Assembly (NCBI GenBank): GCA_003241645.1
Contig: QFOX01000006.1
Span: forward strand, 1-52,997
From: Azospirillum brasilense
GTDB taxonomy: Bacteria; Pseudomonadota; Alphaproteobacteria; Rickettsiales; UBA3002
Reading direction: 5' to 3'
DNA length: 52,997 nucleotides
Made by a program: the position numbers and the translations under genes. How positions within the stretch are numbered: position 1 is the first letter of the stretch; every line of letters starts with the position of its first letter. Below the pieces are notes generated by a model. That model searched no databases, had not been told where the DNA came from, and saw only the letters and a program-made list of their open reading frames with translations. Below are positions 24,450 to 33,923 of this stretch, piece by piece.

Positions 24450-25919
24450 ATGCAACAAGCCTTGTCTTTACGCCATTGGTCGGGCCTCACTGCTTCCACC
24501 GCATTGATCGGCACGGCAGCCCTGCTCCTCGCGATTTCACCGGCGCACGCCGCGTTCGACCCGAACGCCGATAACGGCTACACGGGCCCGGTCGTCAGCC
24601 AGACCCGCTCACGCCTGCCCGACACGTCGGTGCTGCGCGGCGAAGCACCCCGCCCGCTTTACGCACCCGGCGGCAGCGCCGCAGGTATCAGCTCGGGCGG
24701 ATACGCCTCGCCCCTGAAGCCGATCCAGATGCCGAAGCCGCTCTACCCTGAGAAAATGCAGGCGACCGAAATTACCTCTGCGCCCATGCAAGCCCCGGCC
24801 GCCATGGCTGCACCCACCATCGCACCGGCGCCTGCGCCCGCACTCGCCGGCATGCCGGAAGTGGACCCCGCCGTGGCCGCCCGCGCCGAGGCCATGATGG
24901 CCGCCGAACAGCCTGCCGCCCCCATGCCACAACCCGTTGCCATGGCCAGCGGCGACGGCTTCATCGCCCCTGCACCGCTCCTGGCGCAAACGCCGCCTGC
25001 CGCTGCCGCACCCGTTGTTGCAGCACCTGCGGCCGTGGCAGCGGCCCCCGCGCCGCTCATGGTGCCGGAACCGGTCGGCGCACCTGCCGCAGCGGCCCCC
25101 GTGGCCGTGGCAGCAGCCGCGCCCGCTTCCACCATGAGCGAGCAAACGCGCAGCATCCTCAGCACCATTCCGTCGCGCATCGACACCGCGCCCGCACAGA
25201 AACCCAGCAAAGTGTCGCTGGCCCGCGTGAGCCCGCAAATTCAGGAAGTGCTCGGCAAGGACGCGCAGGAAGACGCTTACGAATCCGTGGGCCTGAGCAT
25301 CAAGGTGCGCCGCCCCGGACTCGACACGAATTACGAGCTGAACAACGCCTACACCGCCCTCATGGGTGGCGACACGCAGCGTGCCATCGAGATCTACAAG
25401 AACATCATCGCCTCCGAACCGCGCAACGAAGATGCCATGTTCGGTCTGGCCGCGACCTACCACCGCCTTGGGCAGGTGGAACAGGCGCGCCCCTTCTACG
25501 GCATGCTGTTAAAACAGAATCCTAACCATCGCGAAGGCCTCAATAACTTCCTCGTGCTGGTGAGCGACGAATCGCCGCAGGATGCCCTGCCGGAGCTGGA
25601 GCGCCTTGAACTGCGCAACCCGGATTTCGCGCCCATTCCCGCGCAGATCGCCATCGTGCTGGATAAGCTGGGCTACCCCGATCAGGCGCAGGAGAAAATG
25701 CTGCGCGCCATCGAGATCGCACCGGAGAACCTGACCTACAAATACAACCTCGCGGTCATGCTGGATCACCATCGCAAATATGCCGACGCCACGGCGCTCT
25801 ATTCCATGCTGATCGAATCGGCATTGCGCGGCGAGCAGGTCCCTGCCAGCACCGAGAGCATGCAGCGCCGCCTGACCTACCTGACGACGGCCATGAACGA
25901 AGCACAGGCCGGCAGTTAA
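24450..25919 (+). CDS. Secreted TPR protein at the type IV pilus locus
   Basis: 489 aa. A signal peptide (IGTAALLLAISPAHA) ends before AFDPNADN. An Ala/Pro-rich, low-complexity linker covers about residues 90-230. The C-terminal third carries tetratricopeptide repeats, for example YTALMGGDTQRAIEIYKNII, AMFGLAATYHRLGQVEQARP and LGYPDQAQEKMLRAIEIAPE. The start at 24450 was chosen because it gives the signal peptide; an upstream ATG (24381) does not. It leads the plus-strand operon with pilT and pilU 65 and 73 bp behind, so a role as a pilus assembly cofactor (like PilF or MshN) is inferred. Confidence 0.85.
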   Translation: MQQALSLRHWSGLTASTALIGTAALLLAISPAHAAFDPNADNGYTGPVVSQTRSRLPDTSVLRGEAPRPLYAPGGSAAGISSGGYASPLKPIQMPKPLYPEKMQATEITSAPMQAPAAMAAPTIAPAPAPALAGMPEVDPAVAARAEAMMAAEQPAAPMPQPVAMASGDGFIAPAPLLAQTPPAAAAPVVAAPAAVAAAPAPLMVPEPVGAPAAAAPVAVAAAAPASTMSEQTRSILSTIPSRIDTAPAQKPSKVSLARVSPQIQEVLGKDAQEDAYESVGLSIKVRRPGLDTNYELNNAYTALMGGDTQRAIEIYKNIIASEPRNEDAMFGLAATYHRLGQVEQARPFYGMLLKQNPNHREGLNNFLVLVSDESPQDALPELERLELRNPDFAPIPAQIAIVLDKLGYPDQAQEKMLRAIEIAPENLTYKYNLAVMLDHHRKYADATALYSMLIESALRGEQVPASTESMQRRLTYLTTAMNEAQAGS

Positions 25920-25984
25920 TTTCTGTCGGTTAACGAAGTGTTTACTTGGCTTCGCCTAGAGTGGAACGGCACAACGAGGTTCGC

Positions 25985-27094
25985 ATGGAAATTACCGATC
26001 TATTAATGGCCACCCACCGCAATAAAGCGTCGGATCTTCACCTGTCCACGCGCAACCCGCCCATCATGCGGGTGCATGGCGATATGCTGCCGCTGGATAT
26101 TCCGCCGCTGGACGCCGACACCATCAAGCAGATGGTCTATTCCATCATGACCGAACAACAACGCTCCGACTATGAGCGCGAACTTGAGCTCGATTTCTCG
26201 ATCAGCTTCTCCGACGCCATGCGCTTCCGCGTGAACGTGTTCAACACCATTTATGGCCCCGGCGCGGTGTTCCGTACCATTCCCACGAAGATCCTGTCGC
26301 TGGACGAACTCAAAGCCCCCGAAGTGCTCAAACGCCTGTGCCATTTGCACAAAGGCCTGATCCTGGTGACCGGGCCGACCGGTTCGGGTAAATCCACCAC
26401 CCTCGCGGGCATGGTGGACTATATTAACAGCAACATGAACAAGCACATCCTCACCGTGGAAGACCCGGTGGAGTTCGTGCACCAATCGAAGAAATCGCTC
26501 ATCAACCAGCGCGAGGTGGGCGCCAGCACGAAAAGCTTCGCCAAGGCGCTTAAATCCGCACTGCGTGAGGATCCGGACGTGATCCTGGTGGGCGAGATGC
26601 GCGACCTTGAGACCATCCAGCTTGCCATGACCGCGGCCGAAACCGGCCACGTGGTGATGGGCACGCTGCACACCAGCTCCGCCGCAAAGACCATCGACCG
26701 TATCATCGACGTGTTCCCGGCCGACGATAAAGAAATGGTGCGCGCCATGCTCTCGGTATCGCTGGAAGCGGTGATCGCGCAGACGCTCGTGAAGAAGGCC
26801 GACGGCGCAGGCCGCGTGGCCGTGCATGAGATCATGCTGGGCACGCCCGCCATTCGAAACCTCATCCGCGAAGCGAAAGTGCCGCAGATCACCTCGATGA
26901 TCCAGATGGGCACCAAGCAAGGCATGTGCATCATGCGCGATTCCATGAACAAGCTCTACGAGCAAGGCCTCATCTCGGCCGAGACACTGCGCGAAGGCCT
27001 GATGACCGGCACCGAAGAGGAAAGCTCCGGCGGCAGTGCGCCCATGCCCATGGGCGGCAGCGGCGGCGTTCGTAAATCGGCCAACTCGTTCTAA
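25985..27094 (+). CDS. pilT: Type IV pilus retraction ATPase PilT
   Basis: 369 aa, hexameric ATPase that powers pilus retraction. Walker A GPTGSGKSTTLAG, Walker B and Asp box (DPDVILVGEMRDLETIQLAMTAAETGH) and the His box GTLHTSS are present, with the PilT C-terminal signature AIRNLIREAKVPQ. The GEMRDLET segment and the N-terminus SDLHLSTRNPPIMR distinguish PilT from PilB. The start at 25985 is preceded by GAGG; the longer reading to 25946 is unlikely. The downstream gene is a second retraction ATPase, 8 bases after the stop. Confidence 0.95.
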   Translation: MEITDLLMATHRNKASDLHLSTRNPPIMRVHGDMLPLDIPPLDADTIKQMVYSIMTEQQRSDYERELELDFSISFSDAMRFRVNVFNTIYGPGAVFRTIPTKILSLDELKAPEVLKRLCHLHKGLILVTGPTGSGKSTTLAGMVDYINSNMNKHILTVEDPVEFVHQSKKSLINQREVGASTKSFAKALKSALREDPDVILVGEMRDLETIQLAMTAAETGHVVMGTLHTSSAAKTIDRIIDVFPADDKEMVRAMLSVSLEAVIAQTLVKKADGAGRVAVHEIMLGTPAIRNLIREAKVPQITSMIQMGTKQGMCIMRDSMNKLYEQGLISAETLREGLMTGTEEESSGGSAPMPMGGSGGVRKSANSF

Positions 27095-27102
27095 GTTCGC
27101 CC

Positions 27103-28239
27103 ATGACCGAGCATATCGACACATTGCTGGATGCATTGGTTTCGCGCAAAGGTTCCGACCTTTATCTGACCTATGGTGCGGCGCCTGCCCTGCGCGTTTC
27201 CGACAATATCATGACCATTGGCAACACGCCGCTGAGCGATGAGCAGTTGCAGCTCTACCTCAGCCAGTTGCTCAGCCCCTCGCAGGTGGATGAATTCGAA
27301 AGCACGCTGGAACTGAACACCGCCATGCTCTGGCGCGACGTGGCGCGCTTCCGCATCAACATCTTCCGCCAGCAGGCGCATGTGGCCATCGTCATCCGTC
27401 GCGTGCAGATGGATATTCCGACCCTTACCGACCTCAACCTGCCCTCGACCTATGCCGACCTCATCATGCTCAAGCGTGGGCTGGTGCTGCTGGCGGGCCC
27501 GACCGGTTCGGGGAAAACCACGTCGCTGGCCGCCATGGTGGGCCACCGCAACACCAACGGTTCCGGCCATATCATCACCGTGGAAGATCCGATCGAATTC
27601 GTGCACACCCACGACCAGTGCATCATCAGCCAGCGCGATGTGGGGCTGGACACCTATTCCTATGGTATCGCGCTGAAGAATGCGCTGCGCCAGCGGCCGG
27701 ACCTTGTGGTCATTGGTGAGGTGCGCGACCGCGAGGTGATGGAGCAAGCAATCTACTTCGCCGAAACCGGCCACCTGTGCGTGGCGACCATTCACGCCAA
27801 CAACTCCAGCCAGGCGATCGAGCGCGTGCTGAACTTCTTCCCGGAAGAGCGCCATCCGCAGATCCTGCTGAACCTTGCGCTGAACCTGCGCGGCGTGTTG
27901 TCGCAGCGCCTTGTGCCCACCATGCAGATGGGCCGCACACTGGCCATTGAAGTGATGTTAAACAACGGCTTGATTCGCCAACTTATCGAAGAAGGTAAGA
28001 TCCGTCAGATCCGCGAGATGATCGAACGCGGCAAGATCGACGGCATGCAGACCTTCGACCAGCACTTGATGGAAATGATCGAGAAGAACATCATTCTGGA
28101 AGACACGGCACTTGCCGAGGCCGACAACCCGGCCAACCTGCGCATGATGATCAGCAACAAAAAGAACGCAAAGCGCATGGCCACCAGCGAGATCAGCTTC
28201 CGCGGATCGGTGGTCAGCAACGCCGGAACGGATTTTTAA
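27103..28239 (+). CDS. pilU: PilU-like type IV pilus retraction ATPase
   Basis: 378 aa, PilT paralogue. Walker A GPTGSGKTTSLAAM, Asp box RPDLVVIGEVRDREVMEQAIYFAETGH, His box ATIHANNSS, and the PilU-type C-terminus KIDGMQTFDQHLMEMIEK. In species with both, PilU works together with PilT as an accessory motor. The Walker motifs are intact. The gap to pilT is 8 bases. Its stop overlaps that of the convergent ABC ATPase gene by 4 bases (28236-28239). Confidence 0.92.
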   Translation: MTEHIDTLLDALVSRKGSDLYLTYGAAPALRVSDNIMTIGNTPLSDEQLQLYLSQLLSPSQVDEFESTLELNTAMLWRDVARFRINIFRQQAHVAIVIRRVQMDIPTLTDLNLPSTYADLIMLKRGLVLLAGPTGSGKTTSLAAMVGHRNTNGSGHIITVEDPIEFVHTHDQCIISQRDVGLDTYSYGIALKNALRQRPDLVVIGEVRDREVMEQAIYFAETGHLCVATIHANNSSQAIERVLNFFPEERHPQILLNLALNLRGVLSQRLVPTMQMGRTLAIEVMLNNGLIRQLIEEGKIRQIREMIERGKIDGMQTFDQHLMEMIEKNIILEDTALAEADNPANLRMMISNKKNAKRMATSEISFRGSVVSNAGTDF

Positions 28240-28991
28240 GCGACCGCGCGCGAGATCTCGGCGCTTTCACCGATGGCTTTCAGGAAGGCGCGCTCAAGGC
28301 TCACCTCACCAAAGGTCGGTTTGAACTCGGACGCCGTGCCGAGATACACGAGCTTCTTATCGTGGATGATGCCGATACGGTCGCAGATCTCGTCAATATC
28401 CGAGAGAATATGCGAGCTGAAGAACAGGGTCTTGCCCTCGCTTTTGGCACGCAGCATCACGTCTTTCAGCTTGATGCGCGCGCGCGGGTCGAGGCCGCTC
28501 ATCGGCTCGTCGAGGATCATGAAGGGCTGGTCCACCATGAACGCACCGATGAGGCCGAGCTTTTGCCCCATCCCCTTCGAATACGAGCCGACCTTGCGGC
28601 TCAGCGCGTCCGGGTCGAGGTCGAGGTCCACCGCCATCTGGCGTGCTTTGTCCTGATCCAGTTTCTTGCCGTAATACGACAGCGCCAGCGACAGATGCTC
28701 CATGCCCTTGAGGTAGCGCGAGGGCGAGAATTTCTCGGGCAGGTAGGAAATCCGTTCGCGCGCCTTCACCGTGGTGCAGGCTTCGCCGAACATCAGCGCC
28801 TGCCCGCTATCGGCCTTGGCCAGGTCCAGCATGATCTTGATGAGCGTGGTCTTGCCCACGCCGTTCAGCCCGACCAGCCCGAAGATCTCCCCCGGTTTGA
28901 GCGTAAAATTCACATCCTGCAGCACGCTGTGTTTGCCATAGGATTTGCAGATATTCTCAATGCTGAGGGGGGCATTTACGTCGGTCGTCAT
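28236..28991 (-). CDS. ABC transporter ATP-binding protein in the pilus operon
   Basis: 251 aa, one ABC ATPase domain. Walker A GLNGVGKTTL, signature YSKGMGQKLGL, Walker B FMILDEPMSGLDP and the H-loop SSHILSD are intact. The SYSKGMxQK form and GxSxE-like C-terminus resemble CcmA/NatA-type exporters. No permease gene lies beside it: it follows the PilP-like gene by 10 bp as the last gene of the pilus operon. A permease could be encoded elsewhere; no substrate can be named. It overlaps the pilU stop at its 3' end. Confidence 0.88.
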   Translation of the reverse strand: MTTDVNAPLSIENICKSYGKHSVLQDVNFTLKPGEIFGLVGLNGVGKTTLIKIMLDLAKADSGQALMFGEACTTVKARERISYLPEKFSPSRYLKGMEHLSLALSYYGKKLDQDKARQMAVDLDLDPDALSRKVGSYSKGMGQKLGLIGAFMVDQPFMILDEPMSGLDPRARIKLKDVMLRAKSEGKTLFFSSHILSDIDEICDRIGIIHDKKLVYLGTASEFKPTFGEVSLERAFLKAIGESAEISRAVA

Positions 28992-29001
28992 GGTTCGGCC
29001 C

Positions 29002-30183
29002 TTAGGGGTTGGTCGGTTGGCGCTGGCGCACCGGTGTCACGGATTTAATACCTTCGCTGCTCTTCAGCAAGGTATCGAGTGAATCTTTTGCGCTGGGTGC
29101 CGAAGCGCCCCCGGCTTTCTGGTACATGCGCTGGATCGCGTCGCCGGCAAGGCCGGTGGTGGCGGCATCGGGCAGGCTATCGCGCTGCACTTCCGTGGGT
29201 GCCGCGCCATCCGTCGGCGGGGTTTCCCCCACCAGTGCGGGCATATCGGTGCCCTGTTCCGCCGTGGTCGGCTCGGCGATCTTCTCGAGCGTCGGTGCGG
29301 CAACGCGCCCTTCGAACGTGGCCATGTAGCCCGGCGCGAAGGTCTGGTTCGGCTTGAGGGTGAACATCACCTGATCGGCCTGCGTATCCAGCATGGCGGT
29401 ATTGGGCTTGGTAAGCTTGTGCTTCACCGCATCGGTCTTGGCGAACATATCCGCCTCGGCGCGGCGCTTCATCGCCATCACGTATTCCGGCTTCCACACG
29501 AAGCGCACCATATCCGGCCCGATGCCCACCACTTTCAGCGTCTGGTCATTGGTTTTGGGGGTAATGCGCATGCCGCTGATCCACACCGACCAGTCGTTGC
29601 GCGCACGATAGACAATGCTCGCCAGCGTGAACACCGGGTACGCGTCCGGTTCCGGGGTGATCACCAGTTGCGGGCGCTCTTCTTCCACCACTTCAATATC
29701 GGCCGCGCCCGGAAGGCGACGCTTGGTTTCGTAGGTCTTCAGCACGCGCTTCATGTTCTCGATCTGGTTCGGCGAATACATGAGGCTGTAAGGGAATTCG
29801 CCATACGAAAACGGCTCGTTCATATCCACCGAGGGCGGCGGCGCGGGTGTCGCGGGCGCTGGCTGCTCCGGCACGGCAGGCAGCCCGGTATCCACGGGGG
29901 GTGCAACGGTCGCATTCGCCTCGGGCGGCAGCGGTTCCACCGGCGGCAATGGCTGCGCGGCGGCAGGCTCAGCGGGAGCGAGTTGCTCAACGGGCGGCAG
30001 CGGCTGCGCCGGCACGCTCGGTACATTCACTTCAGGCAGCGAGGTGGCCACCGGTGCATCGCCCGGAGCGACCGCCGGGGCGACCGCGGGCAACGTATCC
30101 AGCGATTGCGCGAACGCCGACGGCCCGGTGCAAAGGAGCGTCGTTACGACCAGCAGCTGCAGGGAATTCAAACGGCGCATCAC
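29002..30183 (-). CDS. PilP-like periplasmic pilus assembly protein (candidate)
   Basis: 393 aa, no sure family. A signal peptide (SLQLLVVTTLLCTGPSAFA) ends before QSLDT. Residues 30-120 are Pro/Ala-rich. A small domain around 175-240 (VFTLASIVYRARNDWSVWISGMRITPK, then LKVVGIGPDMVRFVW) has the look of a PilP/GspC homology region. Its place after the PilO-like gene (ATGA overlap) is where PilP is found in T4P operons. That assignment rests mainly on position and this short match. The C-terminal third is low-complexity, and the ABC gene begins 10 bp later. Confidence 0.7.
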   Translation of the reverse strand: MMRRLNSLQLLVVTTLLCTGPSAFAQSLDTLPAVAPAVAPGDAPVATSLPEVNVPSVPAQPLPPVEQLAPAEPAAAQPLPPVEPLPPEANATVAPPVDTGLPAVPEQPAPATPAPPPSVDMNEPFSYGEFPYSLMYSPNQIENMKRVLKTYETKRRLPGAADIEVVEEERPQLVITPEPDAYPVFTLASIVYRARNDWSVWISGMRITPKTNDQTLKVVGIGPDMVRFVWKPEYVMAMKRRAEADMFAKTDAVKHKLTKPNTAMLDTQADQVMFTLKPNQTFAPGYMATFEGRVAAPTLEKIAEPTTAEQGTDMPALVGETPPTDGAAPTEVQRDSLPDAATTGLAGDAIQRMYQKAGGASAPSAKDSLDTLLKSSEGIKSVTPVRQRQPTNP

Positions 30184-30866
30184 ATGCCTCCCGTGGGGGA
30201 AGGAGCAGGTGCCGCGGCAGCCGGCTGTTCGCTGGTGGGTTTCGGCTCGATTCCCACCCAGGTGAATTCGATGCTCGCGCCCACATTCTCGGGGTTCTGG
30301 CCGCCCAGCATTTCGGTGTAGGAGGAAATATCCATATCGGCACGGCGCGTCATTTCCAGATTGGTGATGCGCAGCAGGCCCGGCGTTTTCTTCTGCAGTT
30401 CATCGAGGAACGAGAAAACATGCGCGTCGGAGATGGCACCGAGTTCGATCTTCACGGGCAGCCGCTCGATCACGTCATAATTCAGCGCCGAGAATTCGGG
30501 CTTGGCCGATTTCGTTTCCAGCGGCAGCGTTAGCTTGAAACTGTTGGCGAAACGGTAGCGATCCTTCGCATCGCGCAGCGTTTCTTTCATGCGCTCGCTA
30601 TTGGTGGCGTAGTCACCGCTCGGATGCGCCAGCTCGATCTCGATGAAACGCTTTTCCGCTGCACCCGACTGGTCGATCTGACCGCGCATGCTTGCGATCT
30701 GGGCATTATCCTGATCGCGGGCGCTGGTGGCCGCATTCTTGCGCTCGACCGCCGCATTCTTCATGGAGCCGGTCGCGAAAAGCGCACCGCCAGCAACGAC
30801 CACCACGACGCCAATGATAGCGCCCTGCTTGACCAGTTTCTTCTGCATGCGTTTGATTTTTTTCAT
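30180..30866 (-). CDS. PilO-like inner-membrane pilus alignment protein
   Basis: 228 aa. A short cytoplasmic basic tail (KKIKRMQKKLVKQ), one membrane helix (GAIIGVVVVVAGGALFATG), a coiled-coil region, then a periplasmic alpha/beta domain and a Pro-rich tail. This is the architecture of PilO/GspM. The start at ATG 30866 (AGGGGG 6 bases upstream) is preferred over a GTG at 30872. It directly follows the PilM-PilN-like gene (9 bp gap) and overlaps the next gene by ATGA. Sequence identity to known PilO is not evident, so the call is by architecture and context. Confidence 0.75.
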   Translation of the reverse strand: MKKIKRMQKKLVKQGAIIGVVVVVAGGALFATGSMKNAAVERKNAATSARDQDNAQIASMRGQIDQSGAAEKRFIEIELAHPSGDYATNSERMKETLRDAKDRYRFANSFKLTLPLETKSAKPEFSALNYDVIERLPVKIELGAISDAHVFSFLDELQKKTPGLLRITNLEMTRRADMDISSYTEMLGGQNPENVGASIEFTWVGIEPKPTSEQPAAAAPAPSPTGGM

Positions 30867-30875
30867 GCCCACCCC

Positions 30876-32651
30876 CTACTGCATACCGGGTGAAGCGGAT
30901 GGGCCACCCACGGGGCCGCCCCCCGGAACGGGGGCTGGAGCGGCCGCGGCCGCAGCCGCGGGATCAACGGTTTTCGGGCCGCGCAACGTCACTTCCACTT
31001 TGCGGTTGGCACTGTCGGTAATGGCCGGCCCGGCATTCTGCTGGTCGAACGAGATCTCCATGCTGTTGCTGCCACCCGCGATCCACGGATACGGCTGGAT
31101 GATCAGGTCGTATTTGGTCAGGTTCGCTTTCATGCCATCGAAATAGGCATTCGCGGCCGAGGTCAACGCGTCGGCATCGCTGTACTGGCCGGTGAATTCC
31201 ACCCCGACCTTCACCACCAGCGGCACGGCAGGCAGCGGTGCACCGGAAGCGTCCAGCGCGGGCGTTGCCTGTTCGGTGGGCCCTTGCGGCTTCCACTCCA
31301 TGTTGCTGATGCGGTGCTCTTCATCCACGTACGGTGCGAAATCGCGCACGAAATCCAGCGGCGAGATCATGTCCTTCAGGTACGCGTCATACACCGTTAC
31401 CACGGCGGATTTGAAGGCCACGTCCTTATCCAGCCCGTCCAGCGATTTGCGCAGGGCTTCGGCTTCGGTCTGCAGCGGGGCGCGCTGCTGTTCAATGGTC
31501 GAAGCCTCGGAACCGGCCGAGAAGCTTTCCACGACATTCATGCCCGAAAGCCCAAGCAGCGCCAGCGCCGCCAACACGCCCACCACCTTGACGCCAAGGC
31601 TGATCGTGTAGAATTTTGCCAGCTGCTCGCCATAGGCAGTCATGAATTTCAGGCGGCGTTTTTTCGCTTTGCCAAACCACGACGAAACCACCACATCGCC
31701 AAAACGGTCAGCCGAGAGAGCGGCTTGCTGCAGCCCCAGAAGATCGGCCGCCTCCATAGGCGTCAGCACCTGCGCGCTGGCCGCCTGGAAGCGGTTCACA
31801 TCCAGCGTTTCTTTCACTTCCTGCGCGGTGATGATGAACATATCCAGCTTGTTGTTCTCATCGAACCCAAGGCGGCGCAGGTACTCGATCGTGTTCAGGA
31901 TCTCCTGCTCGATGTTGCCCGCGATGACCGCGGCCAGCCCATCATCGATCGCCTGCGTCACACGGGTGAACACCAGTTTGCCGTCTTTCAGCACGACCTG
32001 GCGGAACCCGCTGACCTTATTATGCGTGACCAGCAGCTCCCACGCGGCGGCTTCACCGCCCACCGCTTTACGCAGCGCGGGAATGTAATTCTGGGCTTCC
32101 ACGGGCAGCAGGTAAATGCCCTTCAGCTCGTTCGGCTGCTCAACGACCAGCTCCAGCCAGAGCTGCATGACCGCCGTATTCGCCAGCGAAATGAGCAGGA
32201 AGTTCCACTCCTTGCGCCCGGTCTTATCGCGACCCAGCGGCAGGAAGCCTTTCAGGTCCTCGGCCTGGAAGTCGCGCTCAAGGCGGCGCTTCACCAGACC
32301 GTTCACGCTCAGCGAACTTACCGGCGGGAAACTGTGGCGCACATATTGCTGGTCCAGCACATCGGCCAGCACATAAAGCGGCGCGCCGGGGTGCGAAGCC
32401 AGCAGCTCCACCATACCGGCCGTGTGGTCGGGCTGGGCGCTGGGCGCGAACAGGCGGCGCACCACGGTGCTGCCCTGCATGTAGACGAGGATGCCCCCAT
32501 CGTCACCGATGATGAGCACGAAACGGCCCGCGCCACCGGCTTTCTTCTTGCCGCCGGATGCGGCCGGCTTGCGGGTGCGCGCAGGTGCAGGCGCGGGCGC
32601 CGGTGCGTTCGCCGCCACTTCTTTATCTGCGCTGCGTTTTCCTAGCTTCAT
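30876..32651 (-). CDS. Fused PilM-PilN (GspL-like) inner-membrane pilus protein
   Basis: 591 aa. After a basic Ala/Pro-rich N-terminus, residues about 43-325 look like the actin-fold cytoplasmic domain of PilM/GspL (GRFVLIIGDDGGILVYMQG; WELLVTHNKVSGFRQVVLKDG; NIEQEILNTIEYLRRLG). One membrane helix follows (about 350-374), then a periplasmic coiled coil and a PilN-like domain, then a Pro-rich tail. PilM and PilN are usually separate proteins in type IV pili, whereas GspL of type II secretion is fused like this. It lies between pilC-like and pilO-like genes with gaps of 3 and 9 bp. Confidence 0.75.
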   Translation of the reverse strand: MKLGKRSADKEVAANAPAPAPAPARTRKPAASGGKKKAGGAGRFVLIIGDDGGILVYMQGSTVVRRLFAPSAQPDHTAGMVELLASHPGAPLYVLADVLDQQYVRHSFPPVSSLSVNGLVKRRLERDFQAEDLKGFLPLGRDKTGRKEWNFLLISLANTAVMQLWLELVVEQPNELKGIYLLPVEAQNYIPALRKAVGGEAAAWELLVTHNKVSGFRQVVLKDGKLVFTRVTQAIDDGLAAVIAGNIEQEILNTIEYLRRLGFDENNKLDMFIITAQEVKETLDVNRFQAASAQVLTPMEAADLLGLQQAALSADRFGDVVVSSWFGKAKKRRLKFMTAYGEQLAKFYTISLGVKVVGVLAALALLGLSGMNVVESFSAGSEASTIEQQRAPLQTEAEALRKSLDGLDKDVAFKSAVVTVYDAYLKDMISPLDFVRDFAPYVDEEHRISNMEWKPQGPTEQATPALDASGAPLPAVPLVVKVGVEFTGQYSDADALTSAANAYFDGMKANLTKYDLIIQPYPWIAGGSNSMEISFDQQNAGPAITDSANRKVEVTLRGPKTVDPAAAAAAAPAPVPGGGPVGGPSASPGMQ

Positions 32652-32654
32652 GCG

Positions 32655-33854
32655 TTAGAACTTCATGTTGGAGAAGGATTGATAGAGCGGGCCGAACACC
32701 GCGGCGATCACCCAGAAAATAAGCGCCCCGAGGAACAGCGTCAGCGTCGGCTGGATCATGCCGATCATGCCATCCACCGCGTCGTTCACCTCGCGGTCGT
32801 AGAAGAATTTGATGTTCTCAAGCGCGTCGTTCATGTTCCCCGAATCCTCACCCACTTTGAACATACGGATCACAAGGGTGGGAAACTGGTTGCTCATTCG
32901 CAGCGAGTTGGTGAGGTTATTTCCTTCAACGATGCCGCGATGCACCAGTTCGACCGATTCGGCCAGCACGCGGTTGGAAACTACCTTGCGCGACGAAAGC
33001 AGCGCCTCGGGAATATCGATGCCGCTTCGGAACATCACCGCGAAGAAGTGGGTGAAGCGCGCGAGGTTGATTTTGCGGATGGTGGGCCCGAGCACCGGGG
33101 CTTTCAGCAACACACCATCGAACCAGTAGGCGAACGCGTCGGACGCGCGGTAGAGCGCCGCCAGCACCATGAACGCGCCGATGGGCAGGCCGAAAATAAT
33201 GTACCACGAACTTTGGAACGCTTCCGACGTAGCGATGAGTGCGCGGGTGTGGATGGGCACTTCGAAGCCCTGATCGAGAATGAATTTGATCAGCTTCGGC
33301 ACCACGAACACCATGAGGATCGCGATCACGCCCAGCATCACGAACAGCAGCACGATCGGGTAGCGCGTGGCCTTTTTCACCTTGCGGCGAAGGTCGTTGC
33401 TCCATTTCATGTTCTCGGAGATATGCACGAACGAATCGGTCAGCTTACCGGTCTTCTCACCCGCCGCGATAAGACCAACGAACACCTCATTGAAAACGCG
33501 CGGATAATTGGCCAGCGCCTCCGAAAGTTTATTCCCGGTCTTCACCTTCTCGAGCACGTCGGTCATGATGTCGCGCAGCTTCTTCGACTCGGTCGAATCG
33601 CGCACGTCGGCCAGCGCTTCGTGGATGGGCACGCCTGCCCGGCTCAGCTGCTCGAGATGCAGGCAGAGGATGATCATGTCTTTCAGTTTGATCTTGGATT
33701 TGCCGCCGCCTTTTTTGCGCTGCTCGCGATAGTTCACGAGATCGAGCCCGATTTCTTTCAACCGGGTTTCAAGATCGATCTCGTTCTCCGCGACCATGGA
33801 CCCACGAATGGAACGCCCACGGTCGTTGATGGCGCTATAGTTAAATGCAGGCAT
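32655..33854 (-). CDS. pilC: Type IV pilus/type II secretion platform protein (PilC/GspF)
   Basis: 399 aa. The polytopic inner-membrane platform, which couples the ATPases to pilin polymerisation. The start MPAFNYSAINDRGRSIRGSM is typical of the family. Two GspF domains are visible (LCLHLEQLSRAGVPIHEAL and FTHFFAVMFRSGIDIPEAL), with the conserved RMFKVGEDSGNM and membrane helices near residues 167-190, 215-238 and 370-390. It follows pilB by 69 bp and precedes the PilM-PilN gene by 3 bp. Confidence 0.93.
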   Translation of the reverse strand: MPAFNYSAINDRGRSIRGSMVAENEIDLETRLKEIGLDLVNYREQRKKGGGKSKIKLKDMIILCLHLEQLSRAGVPIHEALADVRDSTESKKLRDIMTDVLEKVKTGNKLSEALANYPRVFNEVFVGLIAAGEKTGKLTDSFVHISENMKWSNDLRRKVKKATRYPIVLLFVMLGVIAILMVFVVPKLIKFILDQGFEVPIHTRALIATSEAFQSSWYIIFGLPIGAFMVLAALYRASDAFAYWFDGVLLKAPVLGPTIRKINLARFTHFFAVMFRSGIDIPEALLSSRKVVSNRVLAESVELVHRGIVEGNNLTNSLRMSNQFPTLVIRMFKVGEDSGNMNDALENIKFFYDREVNDAVDGMIGMIQPTLTLFLGALIFWVIAAVFGPLYQSFSNMKF

Positions 33855-33923
33855 TGGACTCCAATTTCTTGAGCGCGGGGATATTGTTATTTTTACCGCA
33901 ACCTGCCGAGTGCGTCGACACTA

